A stretch of 8,912 bases of DNA from the NCBI GenBank assembly GCA_030682755.1, contig JAUXNR010000402.1, positions 1 through 8,912 of the forward strand, given 5' to 3'. Both the position numbers and the translations under genes were made by a program. The notes below the pieces were generated by a model. The model was not told the origin of the DNA and ran no database searches. It worked only from the letters and a program-made list of their open reading frames with translations. This DNA is from Flavobacterium sp. GTDB lineage: Bacteria; Bacteroidota; Bacteroidia; Flavobacteriales; Flavobacteriaceae. Shown piece by piece: positions 1-6,671 of this stretch; position 1 is the first letter of the stretch, and each line of letters starts with the position of its first letter.

Positions 1-242
1 CAGACCCGAAAGATATCGCCAACCTGATATTATTTGGTAAAGCTACCTACAACAAAATGATACAAAACTTATGGTGGGCTGCGGGCTATAACATTCTTGC
101 TATTCCATTGGCAGCAGGTGTATTATATAAATGGGGCATAATGCTAAGTCCGGCTATTGGTGCAGTGCTGATGAGTTTAAGCACAATTGTGGTGGCGATA
201 AATGCACAACTTTTAAAAACGATGTTTAATGAATCTAACTAA
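1..242 (+). CDS. copB: Copper-translocating P-type ATPase, P1B-3 (CopB-like), C-terminal fragment
   Basis: This is the 3' end of a gene that starts upstream of the window. The open frame runs through the left edge (codons from position 3, starting D-P-K-D) to TAA at 240-242, giving about 79 residues. The fragment covers the last two membrane helices of a heavy-metal P1B ATPase. Helix 7 fits the pattern NX5GYNX4P ([14 protein letters not shown]), and helix 8 fits PX6MSXSTX5N ([18 protein letters not shown]). These are the published signatures of the P1B-3 (CopB) subgroup, whose members export copper or silver from the cytoplasm; the CopA subgroup has MX2SS in helix 8. The CPH/CPC motif, phosphorylation site and any N-terminal metal-binding region lie outside the window, so subtype rests on two helices only. 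An internal ATG at 57 is not the start, because family sequence continues upstream of it. Functionally it fits the efflux genes downstream, but a promoter lies between them. Confidence 0.9.
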   Translation, partial: DPKDIANLILFGKATYNKMIQNLWWAAGYNILAIPLAAGVLYKWGIMLSPAIGAVLMSLSTIVVAINAQLLKTMFNESN

Positions 243-301
243 TTCAATATGAAACTAATGAGTTTAAAAGTTAAGAAAGCAAGAATAAACAAATAAACAC
301 C

Positions 302-332
302 TTCTGAAAACAAAAAAAAAACCATATATTTG
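302..332 (+). promoter_or_regulatory. Candidate Bacteroidota-type promoter for the 348-740 gene
   Basis: The octamer TATATTTG at 325-332 is an exact match to the Bacteroidota -7 consensus TAnnTTTG. A partial -33 element (TTC at 302-304, consensus TTG) lies 20 bases upstream, within the usual spacing. Transcription would start near 336-340, leaving a leader of only about 10 nt before the ATG at 348. The rest of the 243-347 gap is AT-rich, with an A-run at 310-321, and shows no terminator hairpin that I can see. The -7 match is strong and the -33 match is weak. Confidence 0.5.
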
Positions 333-347
333 CGTTACCAAATCTAA

Positions 348-740
348 ATGAAAAGAGCAACAGCCATATTATTAATGTTCCTTTACCTGATACCTGCTAT
401 TGGCATCAGCGGAACGGTGCATTATTGTGGCAGTGAAGTGGCATCGGTTACGATTAATGGCATTGGGAGCAGTGAAAAATGTGCTTGCGGTTCTAAAAGA
501 ATGGTAAGTGATTGTTGTAATGATGAAGATTTTTCATTCCTGTTAGAGGACGAGCAATATAAAACGCCTTCGTTTTCCATCAATATTGCAAAGTCTTTTG
601 ATTTTTCACCTGCTATCATTGCTCAAATTTCTTATGACTTCAAAACACCTTTCGTTCAGAATGGACTTTATTACGCTCATCACCCCCCCGATAATGTAAA
701 GACACCGCTTTACATTCTTCATCAGGTTTTTAGGATTTGA
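348..740 (+). CDS. Small exported Cys/His protein of the HYC_CC_PP family
   Basis: A 130-residue protein of unknown biochemical function. It begins with a hydrophobic segment (residues 4-22) that looks like a signal peptide or membrane anchor. The invariant-looking motif H25-Y26-C27 follows, then C45-x-C47, the pair C56-C57, and a C-terminal block H111-H112-P113-P114-D-N-V-K-T-P leading into an aromatic/basic end. These H-Y-C, C-C and P-P landmarks are those of a small family seen in Bacteroidota, often beside copper efflux genes, which is why I place it there. Five cysteines and three landmark histidines suggest periplasmic soft-metal binding or redox chemistry, but that is inference. The start is supported by the signal sequence and by the promoter just upstream. 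The 96-bp gap to the next gene, containing an inverted repeat, leaves open whether it is co-transcribed with the five genes downstream. Confidence 0.85.
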   Translation: MKRATAILLMFLYLIPAIGISGTVHYCGSEVASVTINGIGSSEKCACGSKRMVSDCCNDEDFSFLLEDEQYKTPSFSINIAKSFDFSPAIIAQISYDFKTPFVQNGLYYAHHPPDNVKTPLYILHQVFRI

Positions 741-821
741 TTTTAAAGTTGAAATTGACTTGCCAACACTTTTATAGTGCCTCGGCATTTCGTGTTATTC
801 AATCAATTTTTTAAAATCAAA
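736..821. repeat. Nested inverted repeat in the 741-836 intergenic gap
   Basis: Outer arms TTTGATTTTAAA (736-747) and TTTAAAATCAAA (810-821) are perfect 12-bp reverse complements. Inside them AAATTGA (752-758) pairs with TCAATTT (803-809), and AACAC (765-769) pairs with GTGTT (792-796). The arms are separated by a 4-nt bulge and a 6-by-6 internal loop. The left outer arm overlaps the TGA stop of the upstream gene (738-740), and the right arm ends 15 bp before the next ATG. In RNA this could fold into one long, AU-rich, interrupted hairpin that might act as an attenuator, processing site or weak terminator. No T-run follows it in the way a classical terminator would show. The pairing is seen directly; the role is inference. 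Confidence 0.6.
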
Positions 822-836
822 TAAAATTCAAAAACG

Positions 837-1202
837 ATGAAATTCTTTAATAAAACCATAACAATGCTTAGCATTGCATTGATGATGCTCACAAGTTGTG
901 ATGCACAGGTAAATAATGCCAAAACCGATACTGTAAAAATTTACGGTAACTGCGGTATGTGTAAAAAAACTATTGAAAAAGCTGGTAACTTGGAGAACAT
1001 TGCCAAAGTGAATTGGAACAAAGACACCAAAATGGCAACCATATCTTATGATTCCTCTAAAACCACTTTAGATGAAATTTTGCAACGTATAGCCAATGTA
1101 GGTTATGACAGCGATGCTTTTACCACACCGGACGAGGTTTATAACAACCTTCACGGCTGTTGCCAGTATGAAAGACCAAAGAGAAATAACAATCAAAAGT
1201 AA
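837..1202 (+). CDS. Periplasmic HMA-domain lipoprotein, putative copper-binding
   Basis: A 121-residue protein. The N terminus has a basic/hydrophobic signal ending in a lipobox, L18-T-S-C21, so it is probably lipid-anchored after cleavage before C21. Residues 32-95 look like one heavy-metal-associated ferredoxin-like domain (the fold of CopZ, MerP and ATPase N-domains). It contains C39-G-M-C42 after the first strand, a helix (K43-A49), the second strand V58-N59-W60, and a closing G-Y-D near residue 90. The usual GMxCxxC loop is here G-N-C-G-M-C, so the CxxC pair for Cu(I) is present. A further pair, C108-C109, lies in the tail (H-G-C-C), which a plain HMA domain lacks. It is the first gene of the compact block, with the next ATG only 6 bp after its stop. 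The likely role is capture or transfer of periplasmic Cu/Ag; substrate is inferred from its neighbours. Confidence 0.85.
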   Translation: MKFFNKTITMLSIALMMLTSCDAQVNNAKTDTVKIYGNCGMCKKTIEKAGNLENIAKVNWNKDTKMATISYDSSKTTLDEILQRIANVGYDSDAFTTPDEVYNNLHGCCQYERPKRNNNQK

Positions 1203-1208
1203 ATCAAA

Positions 1209-1451
1209 ATGAAAACAAAAATCACAACAGCAGCACTATTACTCACAGCAGTAATGTTTATGGCTTCATGCGAAAGCAAAACTTCTGAGAACAAAACAGA
1301 CAAAACAGAGCAAACAGAAAACGCCATGTATCAATGCCCCATGAAATGTGAAGGTGAAAAAATGTATGAAGAAAAAGGAACTTGTCCGGTTTGCAAAATG
1401 GATTTAGAATTGGTTTCAAAAGAAGACGAACACAAACATCATAATCATTAG
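1209..1451 (+). CDS. Small lipoprotein with heavy-metal-binding domain (HMBD)
   Basis: An 80-residue protein. The signal sequence ends in a lipobox M18-A-S-C21, then a short charged linker rich in K/T/E (residues 22-38). Residues 41-67 form a heavy-metal-binding domain of the type found at the N terminus of CusB-like adaptors, with landmarks Y41-Q-C43-P-M, C47, and G57-T-C59-P-V-C62-K-M-D-L. Compared with the usual Y-x-C-x-M-H-P form, the His-Pro is replaced by K-C, giving a fourth cysteine. The C terminus is a short His tail (H75, H77, H78, H80). It lies 6 bp after the HMA gene and 3 bp before the pump start, so translation of the three is probably coupled. By family it binds soft metal in the periplasm, and its position suggests it delivers metal to the RND complex (inference). 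Confidence 0.85.
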   Translation: MKTKITTAALLLTAVMFMASCESKTSENKTDKTEQTENAMYQCPMKCEGEKMYEEKGTCPVCKMDLELVSKEDEHKHHNH

Positions 1452-1454
1452 AGA

Positions 1455-4400
1455 ATGAGACTCAATGCCCTCATAAAATTCTTCCTCGAAAACAAGCTAG
1501 TTACCACGCTGCTGTTGGTTTTGTTTGTAGGCTGGGGAATTGTAACAGCACCATTCAATTGGAATGTGGATTTTCTGCCGAGAGATCCTGTTCCTGTGGA
1601 TGCCATTCCCGATATAGGCGAAAATCAACAGATTGTTTTTACTGAGTGGATGGGCAGAAGTCCTCAGGATGTGGAAGACCAAATTACGTATCCACTTACA
1701 ACAGCTTTATTGGGTTTGCCGGGAGTAACTTCTGTGCGAAGCACTTCAATGTTTGGGCTTTCTTTCATTGCCATCATTTTTAATGAAGATGTAGAGTATT
1801 ACTGGAGCAGAACACGAGTTTTAGAAAAGCTTAACTCCCTTTCTTCGAATATGCTTCCCGAAGGTGTCTCACCCACTTTAGGTCCTGATGCCACAGCTTT
1901 AGGGCAAGTGTATTGGTACACCTTAGAAGGCAGAGATGAAAACGGCAAACCGTCAGGTGGTTGGGATTCTCACGAGCTAAGGAGCATTCAGGATTATTAT
2001 GTAAAACTTGGACTGATGTCCTCCGAAGGTGTCTCGGAAGTAGCATCCATAGGCGGGTTTGTTAAGGAATATCAGGTTGATCTCGACCCTGTGGCAATGA
2101 AAGCTCACAATGTGAGTATGATGATGGTAATGGAAGCCATCAAAAACAGCAACCTTGACATTGGTGCGAATACCGTTGAAATGAACTTGGTGGAATATTA
2201 TGTTCGTGGCTTAGGATATGTAAAAAATCTACAGGACATTGAACAAGCAGTTGTAAAAGTTACGGATAACATACCGCTTCGAATCCGTGATATTGCCAAA
2301 GTAAACATTGGCCCAGCTCCTCGTGGACACAGTGGTTTTTTGGATAAAGGTGGTGTAGAAGCCGTTGGCGGTGTGGTGATTGCACGTTATGGCGACAATC
2401 CACTCAAAACCATCCAGAACGTCAAAGACAAAATCAAAGAAATCAGTCCGGGATTACCTTCCAAAACCCTTGAAGACGGAACAGTTTCAAAAGTTACCAT
2501 TGTTCCCTTTTACGACCGAACCGAATTGATTTATGAAACGCTCGGAACGCTCAATGAAGCCATCAGTCTACAAATACTAATAACCATTATCGTTATCATA
2601 ATAATGGTGTTCCACTTGCGGGCATCTTTAATGATTTCTGCTCTTTTGCCACTTGCTGTATTGATGTGTTTCATAATGATGAAATACTTCAATGTAGATG
2701 CCAACATCGTTGCACTTTCAGGAATTGCCATTGCTATTGGAACAATGGTGGATTTAGGTATCATTCTCAGTGAAAATATTCTCCGACACACGGATGAAGC
2801 TCCACCTGAACAACCACTTATTACAACGGTTTACAATGCCTCCGCAGAAGTTTCATCAGCTATACTTACTGCTGTTGCAACCACTATAGTAAGTTTTCTA
2901 CCTGTATTCACATTACAAGCTGCTGAAGGAAAACTTTTTGGTCCTTTGGCATATACCAAAACCTTTGCATTGATTGCGGCATTAATCATAACCCTCTTTA
3001 TGATGCCCGCTTTTGCTCATTGGTTGTTTTCACTTAAAACTTCAAGAAAGTTATATAGGGTAGTATTGAATACACTGCTTATTGTTTTTGGCATTATCAC
3101 ATTATGGTGGTCAGTTTGGGCAGGAACAGTGATTTTACTTTTAGGCATAAACAATCTCTTTGCTCACTTTGGAGAGCAACAAAAACTTCCAAATTCAAAA
3201 CTCAACCATCTGTTTTCAAAACATCACAACACACTTACTATTGCCATAGTAGCCGTTTCCGTTTCGTGGTTATTAGCTCAGGAATGGATGCCTTTGGGTG
3301 TATCAAATAGTTTGCTGCTCAATTTCATTTTCATTGCTTTAATACTTGGATTGGTTTTAGGTGGGTTTCAATTTTTTATCAAATATTATCCAAGGTTTTT
3401 AAACTGGTGCTTGGACAATAAAAAGAAATTTTTGCTTTTACCTGTCCTAATCATTCTGCTTGGTGTAAATATTTGGTTGGGCTTTGATAAAGTTTTCGGA
3501 TTCATCCCGAAAATGACAGATAATTTAGGTTGGAATATCAGAACAACATCCGTTTGGAGTTCATTATCGCACACCTTTCCGGGGATGGAAAAAGAATTTA
3601 TGCCTGCTTTGGATGAAGGTTCATTTTTATTGATGCCAACTTCAATGCCTCATTCGGGTGTGGAAGCCAATATAAAGTATGTGCAACAATTGGATATGCG
3701 AGTTCAATCAATACCGGAAGTATCAATGGTTGTTGGCAAAGCAGGTCGTGTAGAAAGTGCCTTAGACCCTGCTCCTGTCTCAATGTTTGAAAACATCATC
3801 CTTTACAAAACTGAATACATTAATGATGAAAATGGGTATCCGATTAGATTCAAAGTTGATAAAGAAGGTAATTTTCTAAAGGATGAAAAAAGTGAATTAA
3901 TACCTGACAAAAACGGACAATATTTTCGCCAATGGAGAGACCATATTAAAACTCCTGATGACATTTGGAACGAAATAGTTAACGCAACGAATGACATTCC
4001 CGGAGTAACATCTGCTCCTAAATTGCAGCCCATTGAAACACGTTTAGTAATGCTTCAAACAGGAATGCGAGCACCTATGGGTATTAAAGTTTTTGGTCCT
4101 GATTTAAAGAGTATTGAAGAATTCAGTCTCAAAATTGAACAACTGCTAAAGGAAGTTCCATCAGTAAAACCCGAAGCTGTCTATGCTGACAGAAGTTTGG
4201 GTAAACCTTATTTAGAAATCGATATAGACCGCATTGCCATTGCACGCTATGGACTAAATATAGCTGATGTTCAAATGTATTTGGAAGTGGCTTTGGGTGG
4301 AATGCCATTAACAACCACTGTTGAAGGAAGAGAACGCTATAACATCCGAGCAAGATATGCAAGAGAATGGCGGGACAATCCCGAAGTAATGAAAAAGGTT

Positions 4401-5240
4401 TTAATCCCAACCCCCACAGGACAACAAATCCCCTTGGGTGAATTGGCTGTAATTGAATACCGTCCCGGTCCAATGATGATTAGGGGTGAAAATACTTTCT
4501 TGGTTGGTTATGTGTTATTGGACAAAAAAGATGGCTTTTCAGAAGTTACTGTAGTTGAAAATGCGGATAATTTCCTGAAAGAAAAAATCGCTTCGGGAGA
4601 TTTGAAAGTGCCATCGGGTGTGAGTTATCAGTTTTCTGGTAGTTATGAAAATCAAGTAAGAGCAGAAAAACGATTAGCTATTGTAGTACCTTTGGTATTA
4701 GCAGTGATATTCCTGATTCTCTATTTTCAATTCCGTTCAGCTACCACTTCGCTAATGATTTTTTCGGCAATTGCCCTGGCATTTGCAGGTGGTTTTGTGA
4801 TGCTTTGGTTATATGGCATTGATTCATTTATGGACTTTTCACTTTTTGGAACTAATATGCGAGAACTCTTCCAAATGAAAACCTACAACTTAAGTGTAGC
4901 GGTTTGGGTAGGATTTATAGCCCTATTTGGAATTGCAACGGATGATGGCGTGGTTATTTCAACTTATTTGATGCAAAGTTTCAAAAAACATAAACCTGAA
5001 AATATTAAGGAAGTTAGGAAAGCTGTTTTAGAAGCAGGTATAAAAAGGGTAAGGCCGTGTTTAATGACGACTGCAACAACTTTATTGGCATTGTTGCCCA
5101 TTTTAACTTCCACAGGTCGTGGAGCAGATATAATGATTCCAATGGCGATACCTGCTTTTGGCGGTATGGCAGTGGCTTTAATTACCCTGTTTGTTGTACC
5201 AGTGTTATTTGCTGCAAGAGAAGAATATCAAATTAAATGA
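1455..5240 (+). CDS. cusA: CusA/CzcA-family heavy-metal efflux RND pump, Cu/Ag type
   Basis: A 1261-residue inner-membrane proton-driven pump, the motor of a tripartite efflux complex. Order: TM1 (about 13-35), periplasmic porter half with the family stretches G-E-N-Q-Q-I-V-F-T-E-W and G-P-D-A-T-A-L-G-Q-V-Y-W, TM2-6 (about 365-525), an extra hydrophobic block (533-645), TM7 (about 659-680), the second porter half, and TM8-12 (about 1075-1255). M727 (F-L-L-M-P), M777 (P-V-S-M) and M866 (R-L-V-M-L) align with E. coli CusA M573, M623 and M672, the Cu(I)/Ag(I) ligands; the 50-residue spacing of the first two is identical. D433 (M-V-D) aligns with proton-relay D405 and D1163 with E939, but the K984 position is C1202 (R-V-R-P-C). 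It is about 200 residues longer than E. coli CusA because of insertions. The ATG follows the previous stop by 3 bp. The stop overlaps the next start in ATGA, which implies translational coupling. Confidence 0.96.
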   Translation: MRLNALIKFFLENKLVTTLLLVLFVGWGIVTAPFNWNVDFLPRDPVPVDAIPDIGENQQIVFTEWMGRSPQDVEDQITYPLTTALLGLPGVTSVRSTSMFGLSFIAIIFNEDVEYYWSRTRVLEKLNSLSSNMLPEGVSPTLGPDATALGQVYWYTLEGRDENGKPSGGWDSHELRSIQDYYVKLGLMSSEGVSEVASIGGFVKEYQVDLDPVAMKAHNVSMMMVMEAIKNSNLDIGANTVEMNLVEYYVRGLGYVKNLQDIEQAVVKVTDNIPLRIRDIAKVNIGPAPRGHSGFLDKGGVEAVGGVVIARYGDNPLKTIQNVKDKIKEISPGLPSKTLEDGTVSKVTIVPFYDRTELIYETLGTLNEAISLQILITIIVIIIMVFHLRASLMISALLPLAVLMCFIMMKYFNVDANIVALSGIAIAIGTMVDLGIILSENILRHTDEAPPEQPLITTVYNASAEVSSAILTAVATTIVSFLPVFTLQAAEGKLFGPLAYTKTFALIAALIITLFMMPAFAHWLFSLKTSRKLYRVVLNTLLIVFGIITLWWSVWAGTVILLLGINNLFAHFGEQQKLPNSKLNHLFSKHHNTLTIAIVAVSVSWLLAQEWMPLGVSNSLLLNFIFIALILGLVLGGFQFFIKYYPRFLNWCLDNKKKFLLLPVLIILLGVNIWLGFDKVFGFIPKMTDNLGWNIRTTSVWSSLSHTFPGMEKEFMPALDEGSFLLMPTSMPHSGVEANIKYVQQLDMRVQSIPEVSMVVGKAGRVESALDPAPVSMFENIILYKTEYINDENGYPIRFKVDKEGNFLKDEKSELIPDKNGQYFRQWRDHIKTPDDIWNEIVNATNDIPGVTSAPKLQPIETRLVMLQTGMRAPMGIKVFGPDLKSIEEFSLKIEQLLKEVPSVKPEAVYADRSLGKPYLEIDIDRIAIARYGLNIADVQMYLEVALGGMPLTTTVEGRERYNIRARYAREWRDNPEVMKKVLIPTPTGQQIPLGELAVIEYRPGPMMIRGENTFLVGYVLLDKKDGFSEVTVVENADNFLKEKIASGDLKVPSGVSYQFSGSYENQVRAEKRLAIVVPLVLAVIFLILYFQFRSATTSLMIFSAIALAFAGGFVMLWLYGIDSFMDFSLFGTNMRELFQMKTYNLSVAVWVGFIALFGIATDDGVVISTYLMQSFKKHKPENIKEVRKAVLEAGIKRVRPCLMTTATTLLALLPILTSTGRGADIMIPMAIPAFGGMAVALITLFVVPVLFAAREEYQIK

Positions 5241-6655
5241 GCTTCAAAATGAAAAACTGGATAATCTACATATTACTAATTCTGGTTTATTCAAGTAATG
5301 CCTATGGTCAAACTTTGAATGAATATTTAATCATTGTAGCAGAAAATAACCCGAATTTAAAATCAAAATACTTTCAATATCAGGCAGCCTTGGAGCGAGT
5401 GCCTCAGGTTGGCTCATTACCTGACCCACAATTAGGTTTTAGTTTCTTCATTATGCCAATGGAAAGATATATGGGAAACCAAGTTGGGACGATTTCCTTA
5501 ATGCAGATGTTCCCTTGGTTTGGAACATTAGGAGCAGCCAAAAACGAAATGACATTTATGGCAAAGGCAAAGTTTGAGGAATTTAATGAAACCAAATCAA
5601 TGCTGTTTTATGAAGTTCGGGCGAATTGGTATGCCTTGCAATTATTGGAAAAGGAAATTGGTATCACCAAAGAAAACATTGAACTACTAAGAACAATGGA
5701 GCAAATTGCTCTTACCCGATTCAAAAGCGGTGGACAAAGCAGCAATAATTCCGGTGGTTCCGGAAATATAAGAAGTTCGAACAATCCAAGCACCAATAGT
5801 TCGAGCACTGGAATGGGTGGTATGAATATGCAAGGACAATCATCATCCCCAAATTCTCCTACCCGAAATATGCCCCAAATGGGTGAAATGGAAAATATGA
5901 ACAGCAGTGGTAGTATGATAGATGTGCTGCGTGTTCAAATGGAAATTAACGAATTGCAAAATAATCTTGCATTATTGGAAGATACCAAAATCCCACTCAC
6001 TGCCCGATTTAATCAATTACTAAACCGGGACAAAAATGAACCTGTAATATTTTCAGATTCAATAATGGCTGCAACTATTCCCATTTCACTCAATGAAATT
6101 CCTGACAGCATTAAGAACAATAATCCAATGCTGAAAATGTTGGAACAAGATGAACAAGCATTCATTGCCCAAGGAAAAATGAATCAGAAAATGGGCTTGC
6201 CTATGATTGGGTTGGGTTTGCAATACGATATTTTTCAATCAAGAGCCAATAGTGAGAGTATGATGAACGGACGAAATATGTTGATGCCAATGGCAACTGT
6301 TACTATTCCGCTTTGGCGAAAAAAATACACAGCTTCTGTGAAAGAATCTGATTTTATGCGTCAATCGGTCAATGAACAGAAGCAAGATGTGAGCAATCAA
6401 TTAATGGTGAACTATGAAGATGCATTGAAAGATTATAAAGATGCCGAACGCAGGGTTAAACTATATCAGGAACAAACCTCATTAGCAAATCAGGCATTGA
6501 ATATTTTGATTGTTCAATACTCAACCCAAGGAAGCAATTTTGAAGAAGTGCTAAGAATGCAACAACAACTTTTGGATTACCGCTTAAAATACTTAGACGC
6601 ACTCATTGACGGAAATATAGCAGTAGCTATGATGGAAAGATTAATGGGGCGTTAA
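5237..6655 (+). CDS. cusC: TolC-family outer-membrane efflux channel (CusC/CzcC-like)
   Basis: A 472-residue outer-membrane factor that would form the exit duct of the RND complex. Residues 1-24 are a signal peptide with a likely cleavage at A-Y-G|Q. There is no lipobox Cys, unlike E. coli CusC. Family landmarks include V-P-Q-V-G-S-L-P-D-P-Q near residue 55, the coiled-coil helices, and R161-F-K-S-G followed after an insertion by I-D-V-L-R-V-Q-M (228-235). In TolC the equivalent stretch is R-F-N-V-G-L-V-A-I-T-D-V at the periplasmic hairpin tip. Between the two parts sit about 60 extra residues (166-226) rich in Ser, Asn, Gly and Met. The helix of the second repeat (residues about 410-460) ends with A-M-M-E-R-L-M. 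The annotated ATG overlaps the pump stop by 4 bp; an in-frame ATG at 5249 (M-K-N-W) would give an equally good signal peptide. The Cu/Ag role is taken from context. Confidence 0.93.
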   Translation: MSFKMKNWIIYILLILVYSSNAYGQTLNEYLIIVAENNPNLKSKYFQYQAALERVPQVGSLPDPQLGFSFFIMPMERYMGNQVGTISLMQMFPWFGTLGAAKNEMTFMAKAKFEEFNETKSMLFYEVRANWYALQLLEKEIGITKENIELLRTMEQIALTRFKSGGQSSNNSGGSGNIRSSNNPSTNSSSTGMGGMNMQGQSSSPNSPTRNMPQMGEMENMNSSGSMIDVLRVQMEINELQNNLALLEDTKIPLTARFNQLLNRDKNEPVIFSDSIMAATIPISLNEIPDSIKNNNPMLKMLEQDEQAFIAQGKMNQKMGLPMIGLGLQYDIFQSRANSESMMNGRNMLMPMATVTIPLWRKKYTASVKESDFMRQSVNEQKQDVSNQLMVNYEDALKDYKDAERRVKLYQEQTSLANQALNILIVQYSTQGSNFEEVLRMQQQLLDYRLKYLDALIDGNIAVAMMERLMGR

Positions 6656-6671
6656 AACAAAATGAAATAAG

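Noticed and set aside
3104..3310. Possible frameshift or gene split at the hydrophobic insertion of the pump
   Set aside because: The pump frame stays open and hydrophobic through the insertion, and the flanking TM6 and TM7 motifs are in the same frame, so this is an in-frame insertion and not a broken gene.
4129..4473. Antisense open frame of 114 codons inside the pump gene
   Set aside because: It lies wholly within cusA, whose family match on the other strand is unambiguous throughout, and its translation shows no domain. It is a shadow of the pump's codon use.
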